This document shows positions 35,113-44,113 of a DNA stretch of 64,000 bases, in pieces. Each line of letters starts with the position of its first letter. The stretch's first letter is position 1. Made by a program: the position numbers and the translations under genes. The DNA comes from UBA2779 sp965232165 (GTDB taxonomy: Bacteria > Spirochaetota > Spirochaetia > DSM-2461), in assembly GCA_965232165.1 (NCBI GenBank), contig CBDDOY010000001.1, positions 1,860,001 through 1,924,000 on the forward strand, read 5' to 3'. A model generated the notes under the pieces. That model worked only from the letters and a program-made list of their open reading frames with translations, made no database searches and was not told the DNA's origin.

Positions 35113-36732
35113 ATGGCAACAGAGCAAGACAGCAGAGTTGCGGAGAAATTAGGTATACTGGCACGTCTTCTGAAGTTCCTCCGAAGTCTATTCCGCATAT
35201 CGACAGGTGAACATGAAGAGAAGTATCTGATGAAAAGAATCACTGCAAACCTGAAGCAGAATAGAAAATACTTTCAAATAAATACTCAGATGGTCACACC
35301 TGCATTAGCCGAAGCAGTATATGCGATTTACAAAACCCTAAGCCCGGCTCAACGGCATCTTGAACGCTTTAGGAAACCAGGATTATTGGCATCGCTGATC
35401 ATTGAAAAGCTTCTTCCGGCAGAAATTATTTCAATCGTTGAAGAACTGTATCCGGATACCATTATTGAAAAACGGAATCAAGGCGGTGATACTGATGAGA
35501 TTCTAGAAGAGGTGAAACAGAATATAGCCAATTTTGTATTGCAATTTGATACAGTTGATACGGAAATTATTTACATTTTTTACAACGCTGCGCAGAATTT
35601 TTTGGATTTTATCCGATTCCCTTATTACTATTTTCTTAAAAAATTTGACCTTCAATTTAAAGAGAATAATTTTTCATACAAACCCTGTTTTCAACCGGTC
35701 GAAGCTAAGTATCTCATTGATGATATAATCGACTTCATTGATGGGTTATATGCCTTGAGTGAAGACGTGGATTGGAGCCGGTTATTTGCAATCCTAGAAA
35801 GAGGCGGCAGTAAGAAATTTGTGTCTATGCCTTCGTGGGAAAAGATTCTTCGTTTCCGTGAGAATATGATGCAAACAAAAACTCTGCAACACATTGTCCA
35901 GTATGTAGTTAATGACCCTGTTTGGAAATTTTCATCCTATCGAAATAATGTTGATATAGTAAAAGAGTACATACTTAAAATGACCCAAGATGCTGAGTTG
36001 ACTATCAAGATTATGACTGCCGAAGAAGATCAAAAAAAAATAGCTAAGCGACTGGTTGATCTGTTTGGGGATAACCAATTAGTTCATAACCAAAATTACT
36101 CTGAGTTGTTCTCAGAACCTCATGTCAAAAAAATATATAAAAATCAAGCATTTGTTCAACCATTGGATTTTATTAAAACATTCCATCATCGTATTTTTGA
36201 AAAGGAGATAGAGCAAATGGTTAAAGCATTAATAAATCATGGGAAATGGGCATCTGATTATTATCAGCAAAAAATTATTGATGCATTTAATGGAATCATT
36301 GAAATCTCACAGCAGATTCTTTCATTTAATAATGATCTTTCAGGCGAAGAGACGGAAGGAATTAGAATTAGATCATTAATACAGAAAATTCAAAATGACC
36401 CATATTCACGGGATACATTGATTGGAACCCTCAAAATGATCAATTCTAGGGCAGAGAATCTCGTCAAAATTTCTATCCGGTTCTTTGCAGATTTAAGTGA
36501 CTGTATTAGCTATCTTGCTGATGAAAACGAATCCAATAAGAAAACAATGATTTTGAACCTGAAAGAAATATCCACTGGATCTCGAAAGCCTATTGAAAAA
36601 ACACTTGCCGATATTCTGCATAAGATAAACAGCTTCATTGAACTCCTTAATCTATGTATGAGTTTCGCTGCGAATCATGGATCACATGAGATGGATAACG
36701 ATATTCTTTCTAGGTATTCAATTCAATCTTAG
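35113..36732 (+). CDS. DUF5312-like spirochaete protein
   Basis: The product has 539 residues, with no signal peptide or membrane segment, is helix-rich and has AT-richer codons than its neighbours. Text such as FVLQFDTVDTEIIYIFYNAA and FDLQFKENNFSYKPCFQPVE resembles a conserved Treponema family I know as DUF5312; this is from memory and should be searched. The function is unknown. A small zinc-ribbon gene starts 4 bases after its stop, so the two are likely co-transcribed. Confidence 0.7.
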   Translation: MATEQDSRVAEKLGILARLLKFLRSLFRISTGEHEEKYLMKRITANLKQNRKYFQINTQMVTPALAEAVYAIYKTLSPAQRHLERFRKPGLLASLIIEKLLPAEIISIVEELYPDTIIEKRNQGGDTDEILEEVKQNIANFVLQFDTVDTEIIYIFYNAAQNFLDFIRFPYYYFLKKFDLQFKENNFSYKPCFQPVEAKYLIDDIIDFIDGLYALSEDVDWSRLFAILERGGSKKFVSMPSWEKILRFRENMMQTKTLQHIVQYVVNDPVWKFSSYRNNVDIVKEYILKMTQDAELTIKIMTAEEDQKKIAKRLVDLFGDNQLVHNQNYSELFSEPHVKKIYKNQAFVQPLDFIKTFHHRIFEKEIEQMVKALINHGKWASDYYQQKIIDAFNGIIEISQQILSFNNDLSGEETEGIRIRSLIQKIQNDPYSRDTLIGTLKMINSRAENLVKISIRFFADLSDCISYLADENESNKKTMILNLKEISTGSRKPIEKTLADILHKINSFIELLNLCMSFAANHGSHEMDNDILSRYSIQS

Positions 36733-36736
36733 TAAC

Positions 36737-36925
36737 GTGAATGACGGCAAACCGCCCCCTTATTGTCCTAGGTGCATTCATTATTTCATTACTTGGGATG
36801 CATCTTACCCAAAGGGTTGCAGACTCTTTGGGATTAAATCTCGCAGGTTGCCGAGTGCAGAAGTGCGTGCGGCAAATAACAGAGATTGTCCGGCGTTCCA
36901 GATTAATCTTCATCTAAAGAATTGA
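36737..36925 (+). CDS. Small Cys-rich protein
   Basis: The product has 62 residues from GTG 36737. It reads YCPRCIHYFITWDASYPKGC, then FGIKSRRLPS and a final Cys in NRDCPAF. The CxxC plus two later Cys residues suggest one bound metal. Short proteins of this pattern are conserved in several bacteria but uncharacterised as far as I know. The stop is immediately followed by a MITE, which might have replaced the native terminator. Confidence 0.65.
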   Translation: MNDGKPPPYCPRCIHYFITWDASYPKGCRLFGIKSRRLPSAEVRAANNRDCPAFQINLHLKN

Positions 36926-37087
36926 GGGCACCTCTAAAAAACAGCTTTAGGAAATTGACGAAGAAATTTTTTGTCGATACAAGGCGGCAAAAGCTCAAGC
37001 GTAGCTTAAGCTACGTGAGTATTTTGACAACGCAGTAGCGGCGGAAAAGATCGAGTCAAGAACTAAATGGGTTTTTTAGAGGTGCCC
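36926..37087. repeat. MITE copy, 162 bp
   Basis: The ends are GGGCACCTCT and AGAGGTGCCC, and inner palindrome arms include AGCTTAAGCT. TTGA flanks both ends and is a likely 4-bp target duplication. It sits one base after the small Cys-rich gene's stop codon. Confidence 0.9.
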
Positions 37088-37232
37088 TTGAATATTCTGA
37101 TTCTTCTTGGTATCAGGTGGAGCAAGACACCAAATCCAGCCCTTCCAGAATAGAATGAAATGGCGGGCATCTGTGTGGAAGATGAAAATGTCTGCGTTTG
37201 ATGTGGTTTCAGTTCATATTTATTCTTTTTGT

Positions 37233-38600
37233 AATGCCCAGAAGCTTGGTGTTTGAAAGAAACAGCCTCTGCCCCCAGTCATTCCTTAGTAGGGAAACGA
37301 CTTGACAAGGAGGTGTTTATGACTTTTCCGCACTGCCCCAATCCCGGCTGCCCCAATTTTGACGCTCCTGCCGTGGAAAACTGGTATATCCGCTATGGTT
37401 TTCATCCTACTATGGCCTTCGGCCCAATTCAGCGCTACCGCTGTAAGAATTGCCGCAGGACTTTTTCGGCTCAGACTTTCTCCATAGATTATTATGCCAA
37501 AAAAACTATCGATTATTCCAGAATCTTCGAGCATCTTGTCACCGCTTCAGGGCTTATCGACATAGGCCGGGCCCTCGGTGTCAGGGCCGAGACCGTTCAG
37601 AACCGCTTTGAACGGCTGGCACGGTGCTGCCTGGCCATTCATTCCGAACTGCTTCCGGCCCTGCCCATGCAGGAAAATATGGCAGCCGACGGGCTGGAAT
37701 CGTTCTCTTTTTCCCAGTACTTCCCCCATCATATCACCTCTTCGCCGGCTCTGCATCCGAGTTCATTTACAGCATGGGCTTTGCCAATCTTAGGCGCAAA
37801 GGAAGAATGACCCCTGCACAGAAGAAGCAGAGGTTAGAACTGGAAGCCGTCGAAAAGGCCGATCCGAAAGCCGTCGAAAAACCTCTTCGCCGGCTCTGCA
37901 TCCGAGTTCATTTACAGCATGGGCTTTGCCAATCTTAGGCGCAAAGGAAGAATGACCCCTGCACAGAAGAAGCAGAGGTTAGAACTGGAAGCCGTCGAAA
38001 AGGCCGATCCGAAAGCCGTCGAAAAATCGTTTAGAAGTATAACTGAAGGACTTATTCAACTGCTTGAAGATAAGAAAGTTACCGGAAAGATATTGACGAC
38101 AGACCTTCACAAATCGTATGCACGGGCCTTCGCCAAGATTGAGAATTTCAGGAAATACTTTCTTCACGAATGTATATCTTCAAGTGAGTTCAGGAATAAA
38201 GACAATCCCCTATTCCCTGTGAATTATCTTGACCGTCAGATTCGCAAAGATGCCTGCAATCATGTGCGGCAGACGGTACAGTTTGCCCGGTGTCCCAGTG
38301 CAATGATGACGCGCATGGCCGTCTACCGCCACTACCATAACTGCGTGATCGCCCGGCGGGTTCAGGAAGCCCGAAAAAAAGACATGACAACACACGTGGA
38401 AGAGGCCGGAATTAAGCGTACAGACCTGGACAACATAATCGGCAAGTATTGGCTGAAGCGTCCATTCCTGAGCAAGCTCAGACTGGGTGCGGAAGAGGGC
38501 AAGACCTGGTCCAGTCAGTGGCGTAATCCAGGGGTGAAGGTTAATCGCTACAACCCCCTTTACATCCAGGTTTAGAGGTGAACACAAGGTTCGGGGCATT
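37233..38600. mobile_element. Insertion sequence, copy 2 (damaged)
   Basis: The element runs from AATGCCCAGAAG to CGGGGCATT and is nearly identical to copy 1 at 13870-15093 but 144 bp longer. The excess comes from a 145-bp internal tandem duplication (37736-37880 repeated at 37881-38025) less one deleted base near 37735. Confidence 0.9.
37319..38575 (+). pseudogene. Transposase of IS copy 2, frameshifted
   Basis: It begins like copy 1 (MTFPHCPNPGCPNF, ATG 37319) but loses frame at 37735, where ATCAACCTC became ATCACCTC, and stops at 37810. The duplicated 145 bp follows. Downstream, 37919-38575 is open again in the original frame and encodes the C-terminal 218 residues. The full protein cannot be made. 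Codon-level identity to copy 1 is high, so the damage is recent. Confidence 0.85.
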
Positions 38601-38648
38601 TGATAAATATTTCATGAAAACAATGGAACATAATTCCAAATACCAATA

Positions 38649-38700
38649 GGTGCAAGGGATTGAAACAGAAATGCCGTCGGCGGCCCCGGCGGGTGGCAAG
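38649..38700 (+). repeat. Structured repeat family A, 5' fragment
   Basis: It matches only the first part of the repeat: GGTGCAAGGGATTGAAAC, then AATGCCGTCGGCGGCCCCGG. It breaks off at GGTGGCAAG. Confidence 0.65.
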
Positions 38701-38925
38701 TTTGTCATCGTGCCCACTTTCTTTGTTTTCCTGGTGCTTTGCTTTGCCATTCGTTACGGCGTGAGCGAGAAACGGCATGACATCCAGATGGCCGTGATCA
38801 ACCGCCGGAAAGAGGGCTGATCGCCTGAGGATGCCGGTGATGAGACGCATGAGATGTGCGGGCGCCTGACCGGATGAAGCGGGAGAGTTCGAAGAGGCAG
38901 GAACTTCCGTTGGATAGAAATTTAG

Positions 38926-38949
38926 CCCCGGTATGTCCGGGGATTTTTT
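38926..38949 (+). terminator. Rho-independent terminator
   Basis: A CCCCGG/CCGGGG stem with a 5-base loop (TATGT) is followed by ATTTTTT. It shields the integrase region from upstream reading. Confidence 0.75.
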
Positions 38950-39068
38950 ATGGTTGATAGATAAATCCGGCCTTACATGATGAGGTTTGATACCGACAGT
39001 TGAAGCTTTCCATTGACGAATAGGATAGGTTCAATCTCTTAAACATCATAAGAAAAAGAGGTAATCAT

Positions 39069-40253
39069 TTGGTTGTTTCCATAATTGGTACACAGAAGGG
39101 TTCTCTCTCCGTTGAAATCCCCTATCATCCGTCACTCGTGCAATCCGTCAGAGAAGTTCCTGTTCGGGTATGGGATGCTTCGCTGAAAATCCGGATTATT
39201 CCGAATTTACAGCATCATGTCGATCAACTCCTGCAATCGCTTCATAATTCGGGACTCTTTACGGCTTCCGAAAATGAGGTTCCGGAAAGGCTTTCTGACG
39301 GGAACTGCAGGGAACAGTGCAAGGACGCTCTTAACGCGCGTCATTACAGTCCCCGGACAATAAAGGTGTATAAATCCTGGATGGACCGTGTATTAACATT
39401 TCATGGAAACCTGGCGGCGGACGAGTGGGCAGACAAGCATATCAATGATTTTCTGACTCATCTGGCTGTCAAGGAGAATGTGAGTCCTTCTACACAGAAT
39501 CAGGCTCTCTCCGCCTTCCTGTTCTTCTACTAGGCTATTCCAGATCGTCCTGTGGGATATCCCTGAAAACAGTTATCAGAGCCATGAAGCCGAAAAAACT
39601 TCCTGTTGTTATGTCCCATAACGAGATAAGAAAGGTACTGCAGTATCACACCGGAGATAAATGGCTGATTGCCAAGCTGCTTCACAGTTCCGGGATGAGA
39701 TTGACAGAGTATTTTGAGCTTCGTGTTCAGGATGGCGATTTTTCTCAGAACCAGATTCTGATTTGCGATGGAAAAGGTTCGAAGGACCGTCGTATCATGC
39801 TTCCAGAATCTCTCAAAACGCCGCTTCAGGAAAATATGGAAACGTCAAAAGGATAGACAGATATGAAGGCTGGATGGGGCAAGATGGCGATGCCCGAGGG
39901 CTCTGGCAAAAAAAATATCCGGGAGGAGCAACGGATTGGTGCTGGCAATGGATTTTCCCTCAAGCCCGGTACTGGAAGAATCAGGAAACAGGAGAAGAAG
40001 GGCTGCATCATCAGGATTCCCCTCTTGTTCGGCGTGCTGTCCATAATGCCGTACGTCTCTCCTGAATCAGCAGGCGGGCATCCTGTCATACCTTCCGACA
40101 TTCCTTTTTGCTGCACATTTGCCGGAGAGCGGGTACGATATTCGCACCGCTCAGGAACTGCTGGGTCGGTCATACGGATGTGAAGACGGCCATGCTCTGC
40201 ATGTTTTGAATAAGTGTCCCTGCGGCGGTAAGAGTCCTCTTGATGATTTGTAG
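39069..40253 (+). pseudogene. Integron-type tyrosine integrase, multiply frameshifted
   Basis: Pieces in three frames rebuild one recombinase. An N-terminal SAM-like core-binding part, HYSPRTIKVYKSWMDRVLTF, lies in 39069-39533. Then KLPVVMSHNEIRKVL and HSSGMRLTEYFELRVQD (catalytic Arg region) lie in 39584-39856. KKYPGGATDWCWQWIFPQ is the extra W-rich patch that separates integron integrases from XerC/D, near 39905-39965. The end is ESGYDIRTAQELLGRS and LNKCPCGGKSPLDDL, with the stop at 40251. At least three frameshifts remove function. It points toward the cassettes downstream and starts at TTG 39069, after AAGAGG. Confidence 0.8.
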
Positions 40254-40416
40254 AAGTCCGGGGAACTTATACGGAAATGTGTAACGAAACACTTGAAGCA
40301 CATTGATAAGAGTTTTATATCTTCAGAATTATAGTAATAAGGAGATAGCATATTGGCGGGATATGTGGTAGAATTGCAAGCGGTGGTAGAGAATTAGGTG
40401 GAACGGTCTAGTATAT

Positions 40417-40423
40417 GTTAGAC
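40417..40423 (+). other. attI-like core site GTTAGAC
   Basis: GTTAGAC fits the integron core-site consensus GTTRRRY. It lies between the integrase remnant and the first cassette gene, which starts 32 bases further on. A 7-base match is weak alone; the position and the attC-like sites downstream support it. Confidence 0.5.
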
Positions 40424-40454
40424 ATGTCAACCATACGCAATATGGAGGCAAGAT

Positions 40455-40859
40455 ATGGAATCCAAGTTGAAACACCTTGAGCTAATTCAGGGTGTAATTA
40501 ATCGAATGGCAGGCAACTCATTCCTCCTTAAAGGGTGGAGTGTCACGCTGGTATCCGCGTTATTAGTTCTGGCCGCAAAAGACTCAAATCAGTTTTTTAT
40601 CTATCTTGCATGTTTTCCGTGCGTGGCATTCTGGGGACTGGACGGCTATTTCTTATGGCAAGAAAGAATGTACAGAAAGTTGTATAAAAACGTTACTGAA
40701 ATCGCTCCAGATTCAGTTGATTTTGATATGAATGCGAAAAAATATGAAAACGAAGTAAATTCTTGGTTTTCGGTTTGTTTTTCTGTAACGCTAAGAATGT
40801 TTCATGGTGTAATTTTTGGTGTCATTGTGGCAGTAGTTATTTTGACAGGTGCCCTATAG
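40455..40859 (+). CDS. Small membrane protein of TIR-linked cassette
   Basis: The product has 134 residues and three hydrophobic segments, about 22-42 (LLKGWSVTLVSALLVLAA), 47-70 (FFIYLACFPCVAFWGLDGYF) and 108-134 (VTLRMFHGVIFGVIVAVVIL). The start MESKLKHLELIQGVINRMAG resembles small proteins I remember beside DUF1863/ThsB-like genes. Its end overlaps the start of the broken ThsB-like gene. In such pairs a membrane protein is a plausible effector that breaks the membrane after TIR signalling; here that is inference. The reading frame is intact, although both partner genes are damaged. Confidence 0.7.
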   Translation: MESKLKHLELIQGVINRMAGNSFLLKGWSVTLVSALLVLAAKDSNQFFIYLACFPCVAFWGLDGYFLWQERMYRKLYKNVTEIAPDSVDFDMNAKKYENEVNSWFSVCFSVTLRMFHGVIFGVIVAVVILTGAL

Positions 40860-41318
40860 TTTCCACTGCAAGCCGGATGTCATGAGCATTTCTCAGGTAA
40901 GGAGTATTGGGGCTTTGGAGGCAAACAAGCCAGCAAGAGACAATGACTGGGAAACGGGCGTGAGTGGGAAAGAACCTGTGATAAAAAGATGGAGTGCCGT
41001 TCATACACTGCTGTTCCAGTAAGTCAAGACACGGCAAATAGAAAATGGATAAACTATGAAATCATTAAATCATAGACCGAAGGAATGGATGTCGTCGGGA
41101 TACGTATTCACGGGCTAAAAAACACAGATGGTTATATAGCGGATAGGGGAGACAACCCCTTTGACTATATCGGATATGGAAACACCGGAAAGAAGATTTC
41201 TAGCATCGTTAAGCGCTGCAACCCCACAGGAAGTAACAGTAAGGAGCGTTACGCATGGATTGCGAAACATCTAGAAAATGCGGTTGAAGAGGCCATTAAA
41301 ATACGAAATGCTAATTAG
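40849..41318 (+). pseudogene. ThsB-like (DUF1863, TIR-like) protein, broken
   Basis: Frames must be joined. PYSFHCKPDVMSISQVRSIG and ALEANKPARDNDWETG are in the first. QDTANRKWINYEIIKS, an in-frame TAG, then GMDVVGIRIHGLKNTDGYIA and NPFDYIGYG are in another. This order (SFHY..., N-x-W-E-T, RKWxxYEI, IxGLKxxxG, NPFD) is that of the DUF1863/ThsB TIR-like family, the sensor half of Thoeris defence. At least one frameshift near 40950-40990 and the TAG near 41075 (perhaps a former TGG Trp codon) disable it. The last 77 codons from ATG 41085 remain open. Confidence 0.75.
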
Positions 41319-41351
41319 AAAAAAGCATTGTAAGGATGCAAGGAGAGTAAA

Positions 41352-41480
41352 GTGGGCTATTACACGTTAAGAGAAGCCAGAGGAGCAGCTCAGTCAACGT
41401 TGCGGAAAAGCTTCTCTCAAAGATCATCTTCGCAGATATTGCGTGGGGCTATAGCGGCATCAACTGATTATCGAGTTATT
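41352..41480 (+). pseudogene. TIR-domain protein, 5' part split by IS256 element
   Basis: GTG 41352 follows AGGAGAG by four bases. It encodes GYYTLREARGAAQSTLRKSF and further text up to STDYRVI, where the IS256-type element starts. This is the N-terminal region that usually precedes the TIR domain in standalone bacterial TIR proteins. Joined to 42865-43334 it gives a sensible reading (TDYRV/ISPDYQSFDIFLSHS). It follows the ThsB-like gene by 33 bases without an attC, so both belong to one cassette. Confidence 0.7.
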
Positions 41481-41481
41481 G

Positions 41482-42864
41482 TCAATAGTTGTGGATGAGA
41501 AAATTTCAAATCCTTCATTTTTTTCACGCGGCCTCTTCCTTGAAGACTCCATCTTTACAAAACACACCCTCAATAACCCTGGGGATTAGCTTGTATCCAC
41601 GTAGCTTTCGCCAGTTCTTTTCAGCCTCCAGGCAGAGCTTCCAAACCATACTTAATGTTGCCACCCTTGAACCACAGCCCCTGGTTCTCTTCGTTCTAAG
41701 GCGGACAGTAGCAAAGGTTGACTCAATCGGGTTGGTCGTCCTGATGTGAGTCCAGTGCATCGCCGGAAATTTGTAGAACGTGAACAGCTTCTCCCTGTCC
41801 TTTTCCAGACACTGGGTGGCCCTGGGGTATTTAGCCTGAAAGGAATCAATGAATAAGTCATAGGCTTTAAGAGCATTCTGCTCGGTATCTGCCATATACA
41901 TTTCATGAATCATTGACTTGGCCTTGCCCTGGATATTCCTGGGCATTTTGTTTAACACATTCGCTGTCTTGTGCACCCAGCAACGCTGTTTTTTTGTTTC
42001 GGGAAAGATTTCATCCAGGGCATTCCAGAAACCCAGCGCACCATCCCCAATGGCCAGCCTGGGGGCGGTGGTGAGACCCCGGGCTTTCAGTTGGAGCAGT
42101 ATCTCCCTCCAGCTTTGTGAGCTTTCCCTGTATCCGTCACTGACGGCTAGAAGTTCCTTCTTCCCATCCTTGTCAGCTCCCATGATTACAAGAATGCAGC
42201 TCCTTTGATCATCAAGCCTTACATTGAAGTAGATGCCGTCCACCCAGATGTAGGCGTATTCCTTAGCTTTCAAATCACGTTTCTCCCACTGAAGAAACTC
42301 ATCTTCCCAGAACCTTTTCAAGCGGACTATGTTCGTCGCCGACAGTCCGGCAATACCTTCACCCAGAATCGAGGCAAGAGCTGTCTGGAAAGCAGATGTG
42401 GACACACCGCTGAGGTACAGCGCCGGAACAAGGTTGTCGATACTGGGAGTTCTGCGCATATAGGTTGGCAGTATGGCACTGGTGAAGCGATCCTCTCGCT
42501 TGCTCTTTAATTTCCTGTCATCCACTCTTGGAACCTTGATTTGCATTTGACCAACCCCTGTCACAATTTTTCGTTGGGCGTGGTAACCATTGCGTACAAC
42601 CTTGCGCTGATTATTCTGATCACGCTCATGTTTATGGGCATTGATGTAGTCTTCCACTTCTAACTCCAGGGCATGAATAAGCATCTTTCTGGCTCCCTCT
42701 CGCAAAACCTGATCCAAAACCGATTCTGTTTCGCTTTTCAGCACTTCCGAATCATTTCCGTTTGTTGTAAACTCTTCCATAGAGCATCTCCTTTCTGTTT
42801 GGCTTTATTACCAATTATTTTACAGAAGGATTTGCTCTTTTTTTACCCCATCCACAACTTTTGA
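41482..42864 (-). mobile_element. IS256-family insertion sequence
   Basis: Imperfect terminal repeats are TCAATAGTTGTGGATG on the left and, reversed, TCAAAAGTTGTGGATG on the right. It carries one transposase on the minus strand and splits the TIR gene. A short TTAT occurs near both junctions, but no clean 8-bp duplication is visible, so exact ends are uncertain by a few bases. Confidence 0.8.
41524..42780 (-). CDS. IS256-family (mutator-type) transposase
   Basis: The product has 418 residues, full length. RNGYHAQRKIVTGVGQMQIKVPRV is the usual N-terminal region. YIWVDGIYFNVRLDDQRSC contains the first catalytic Asp, ALRIGDG-like APRLAIGDGALGFWNALDEIF the second, and TTNPIESTFATVRLRTKRTRGCGS the catalytic Glu. 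No frameshift is seen, so it may be active. Insertion here disrupted the TIR gene of the integron cassette. Confidence 0.93.
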   Translation of the reverse strand: MEEFTTNGNDSEVLKSETESVLDQVLREGARKMLIHALELEVEDYINAHKHERDQNNQRKVVRNGYHAQRKIVTGVGQMQIKVPRVDDRKLKSKREDRFTSAILPTYMRRTPSIDNLVPALYLSGVSTSAFQTALASILGEGIAGLSATNIVRLKRFWEDEFLQWEKRDLKAKEYAYIWVDGIYFNVRLDDQRSCILVIMGADKDGKKELLAVSDGYRESSQSWREILLQLKARGLTTAPRLAIGDGALGFWNALDEIFPETKKQRCWVHKTANVLNKMPRNIQGKAKSMIHEMYMADTEQNALKAYDLFIDSFQAKYPRATQCLEKDREKLFTFYKFPAMHWTHIRTTNPIESTFATVRLRTKRTRGCGSRVATLSMVWKLCLEAEKNWRKLRGYKLIPRVIEGVFCKDGVFKEEAA

Positions 42865-43334
42865 TTATATCTCCTGATTATCAATCCTTTGATATATTTT
42901 TATCACACTCATTCAAAGACGCGGAGCTTATTCTCGGCGTGAAAAGTATCCTAGAAGACCAAGGATTTAGCGTTTACGTCGATTGGCATGATGACCCGCA
43001 GATGTTTAGAGGAAGCGTTTCAGAAGAAACAGCGGAAATCCTAAGGAAGCGTATGCGCCAATCAAAATCGCTGATCTATGTTGCGACTGATAATGCAAGT
43101 GGTTCTAAGTGGATGCCATGGGAACTTGGGTGCTCTGATGGATATAAGCCAAAAGGAGTCGCCATTCTTCTCTTAGAATACGAGGGTTCGGCATTTAAAG
43201 GGCAAGAGTATTTATCACTTTATCCTGTGGTTCAGAAAGGTCAATACACTAACGGCGCAACCGATGTGTTTGTAGAAGAATCCGGAAAGGACTGGAATAC
43301 GCTGGACAACTTTGGTAGCGGAACAGATAATTGA
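42865..43334 (+). pseudogene. TIR-domain protein, 3' part
   Basis: It encodes the whole TIR fold: FDIFLSHSFKDAELILGVKS, GFSVYVDWHDDPQ, SLIYVATDNASGSKWMPWEL and GVAILLLEYEG. The Glu in WMPWELG is at the position of the NADase catalytic residue, so the domain could be active if expressed. It has lost its native start; only a TTG at the IS edge (42861) is available. The stop lies ten bases before the attC-like hairpin. Confidence 0.75.
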
Positions 43335-43343
43335 CGTAAATAT

Positions 43344-43424
43344 GCCTGACAATGTCGTAAACGCGGACGCATTTTTCGTTCGCTGCGCTCACTGCAAATG
43401 CGCCGGTTACGGCAGGCGTTAGTC
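43344..43424 (+). other. attC-like recombination site 1
   Basis: The outer arms are GCCTGAC (43344-43350) and GTTAGTC (43418-43424). Inside, GTAAACGCGGACGCATTT pairs imperfectly with AAATGCGCCGGTTAC, with the mismatched bases typical of attC folded strands. It lies between the TIR gene and the LOG gene. Confidence 0.65.
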
Positions 43425-43440
43425 CCGAGAAGGATGGAAG

Positions 43441-44022
43441 ATGAAACGAATTTGTGTGAACTGCGGATCGAGCCCGGGCTTCGACGATTGCTACATGGCG
43501 GCAGCACAGGAACTGGGTCAGGCAATACTTGAGAACCAGTGCGAACTGGTCTATGGCGGGGCTGACGTAGGTCTGATGGGAGAGGTCGCCGACACGGTGC
43601 TCAACGGCGGAGGTGTTGTCAGAGGAGTCATCCCCGAATCGTTTGCGCACAAGGTCTCGCATCAAGGACTCTCAGAATTGCATGTCGTCGGCTCCATGCA
43701 TGAACGGAAGCAGTTGATGTTCGATTTGTCAGACGCTTTTGCCGCCCTGCCGGGCGGTTTAGGCACACTGGAAGAACTGTCGGAGCTTCTGACCTGGGCG
43801 CAGTTGGGCCTGCATTCCAAGCCGTGCGGTCTGATCAATGTCAACGGCTACTACGACTTGCTGCTTGAGTTCCTTGACGGTGCAGTCGAGAACGGATTCA
43901 TGGAGGGAGTTCACAGAGACATGCTTTTGGTAACAGATTCGGCAAGAGACCTGTTGAATCGGATGGAATCGTACGAGCCTCCGAATACGGAGAAATGGGT
44001 AGGCGTGAGAACGAGGACATAA
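43441..44022 (+). CDS. LOG-family protein (nucleoside monophosphate phosphoribohydrolase)
   Basis: The product has 193 residues. LVYGGADVGLMGEVAD and the LOG signature PGGLGTLEELSELLTW are both present, with Arg in HERKQLM. This family, formerly called lysine decarboxylase-like, cleaves the ribose-base bond of nucleotides such as AMP; plant members activate cytokinins. As a cassette gene it stands alone, with AAGGATGG ahead of the ATG. The stop codon falls within the next attC-like site, as is common for cassettes. Confidence 0.9.
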   Translation: MKRICVNCGSSPGFDDCYMAAAQELGQAILENQCELVYGGADVGLMGEVADTVLNGGGVVRGVIPESFAHKVSHQGLSELHVVGSMHERKQLMFDLSDAFAALPGGLGTLEELSELLTWAQLGLHSKPCGLINVNGYYDLLLEFLDGAVENGFMEGVHRDMLLVTDSARDLLNRMESYEPPNTEKWVGVRTRT

Positions 44023-44100
44023 CAAGCGGATTGAACGCGACTCCGGTAAGGCCGCCGCGGACGGCAGCCCCGCCGGAGCGGTTCATCCGTGCCGTTAGCG
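44017..44100 (+). other. attC-like recombination site 2
   Basis: It begins ACATAACAAGCGGATTGAAC and ends GCGGTTCATCCGTGCCGTTA followed by GCG. The inverted arms ACTCCGG/CCGGAG and TTGAAC/GGTTCAT pair around a GC-rich centre. The left AAC and right GTT core triplets are present. Confidence 0.7.
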
Positions 44101-44113
44101 AAGGAAAATAGTG

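Larger units (their letters stand above)
38601..39068. other. Intergenic before integrase remnant
   Basis: It holds a repeat A fragment and a hairpin terminator. A short open stretch at 38695-38820 (FVIVPTFFVFLVLCFAIRYG) looks like the end of a membrane protein but has no start. Confidence 0.4.

Noticed and set aside
41474..42872. An 8-bp target duplication around the IS256-type element
   Set aside because: Only TTAT is shared near the two junctions; a full duplication could not be shown.
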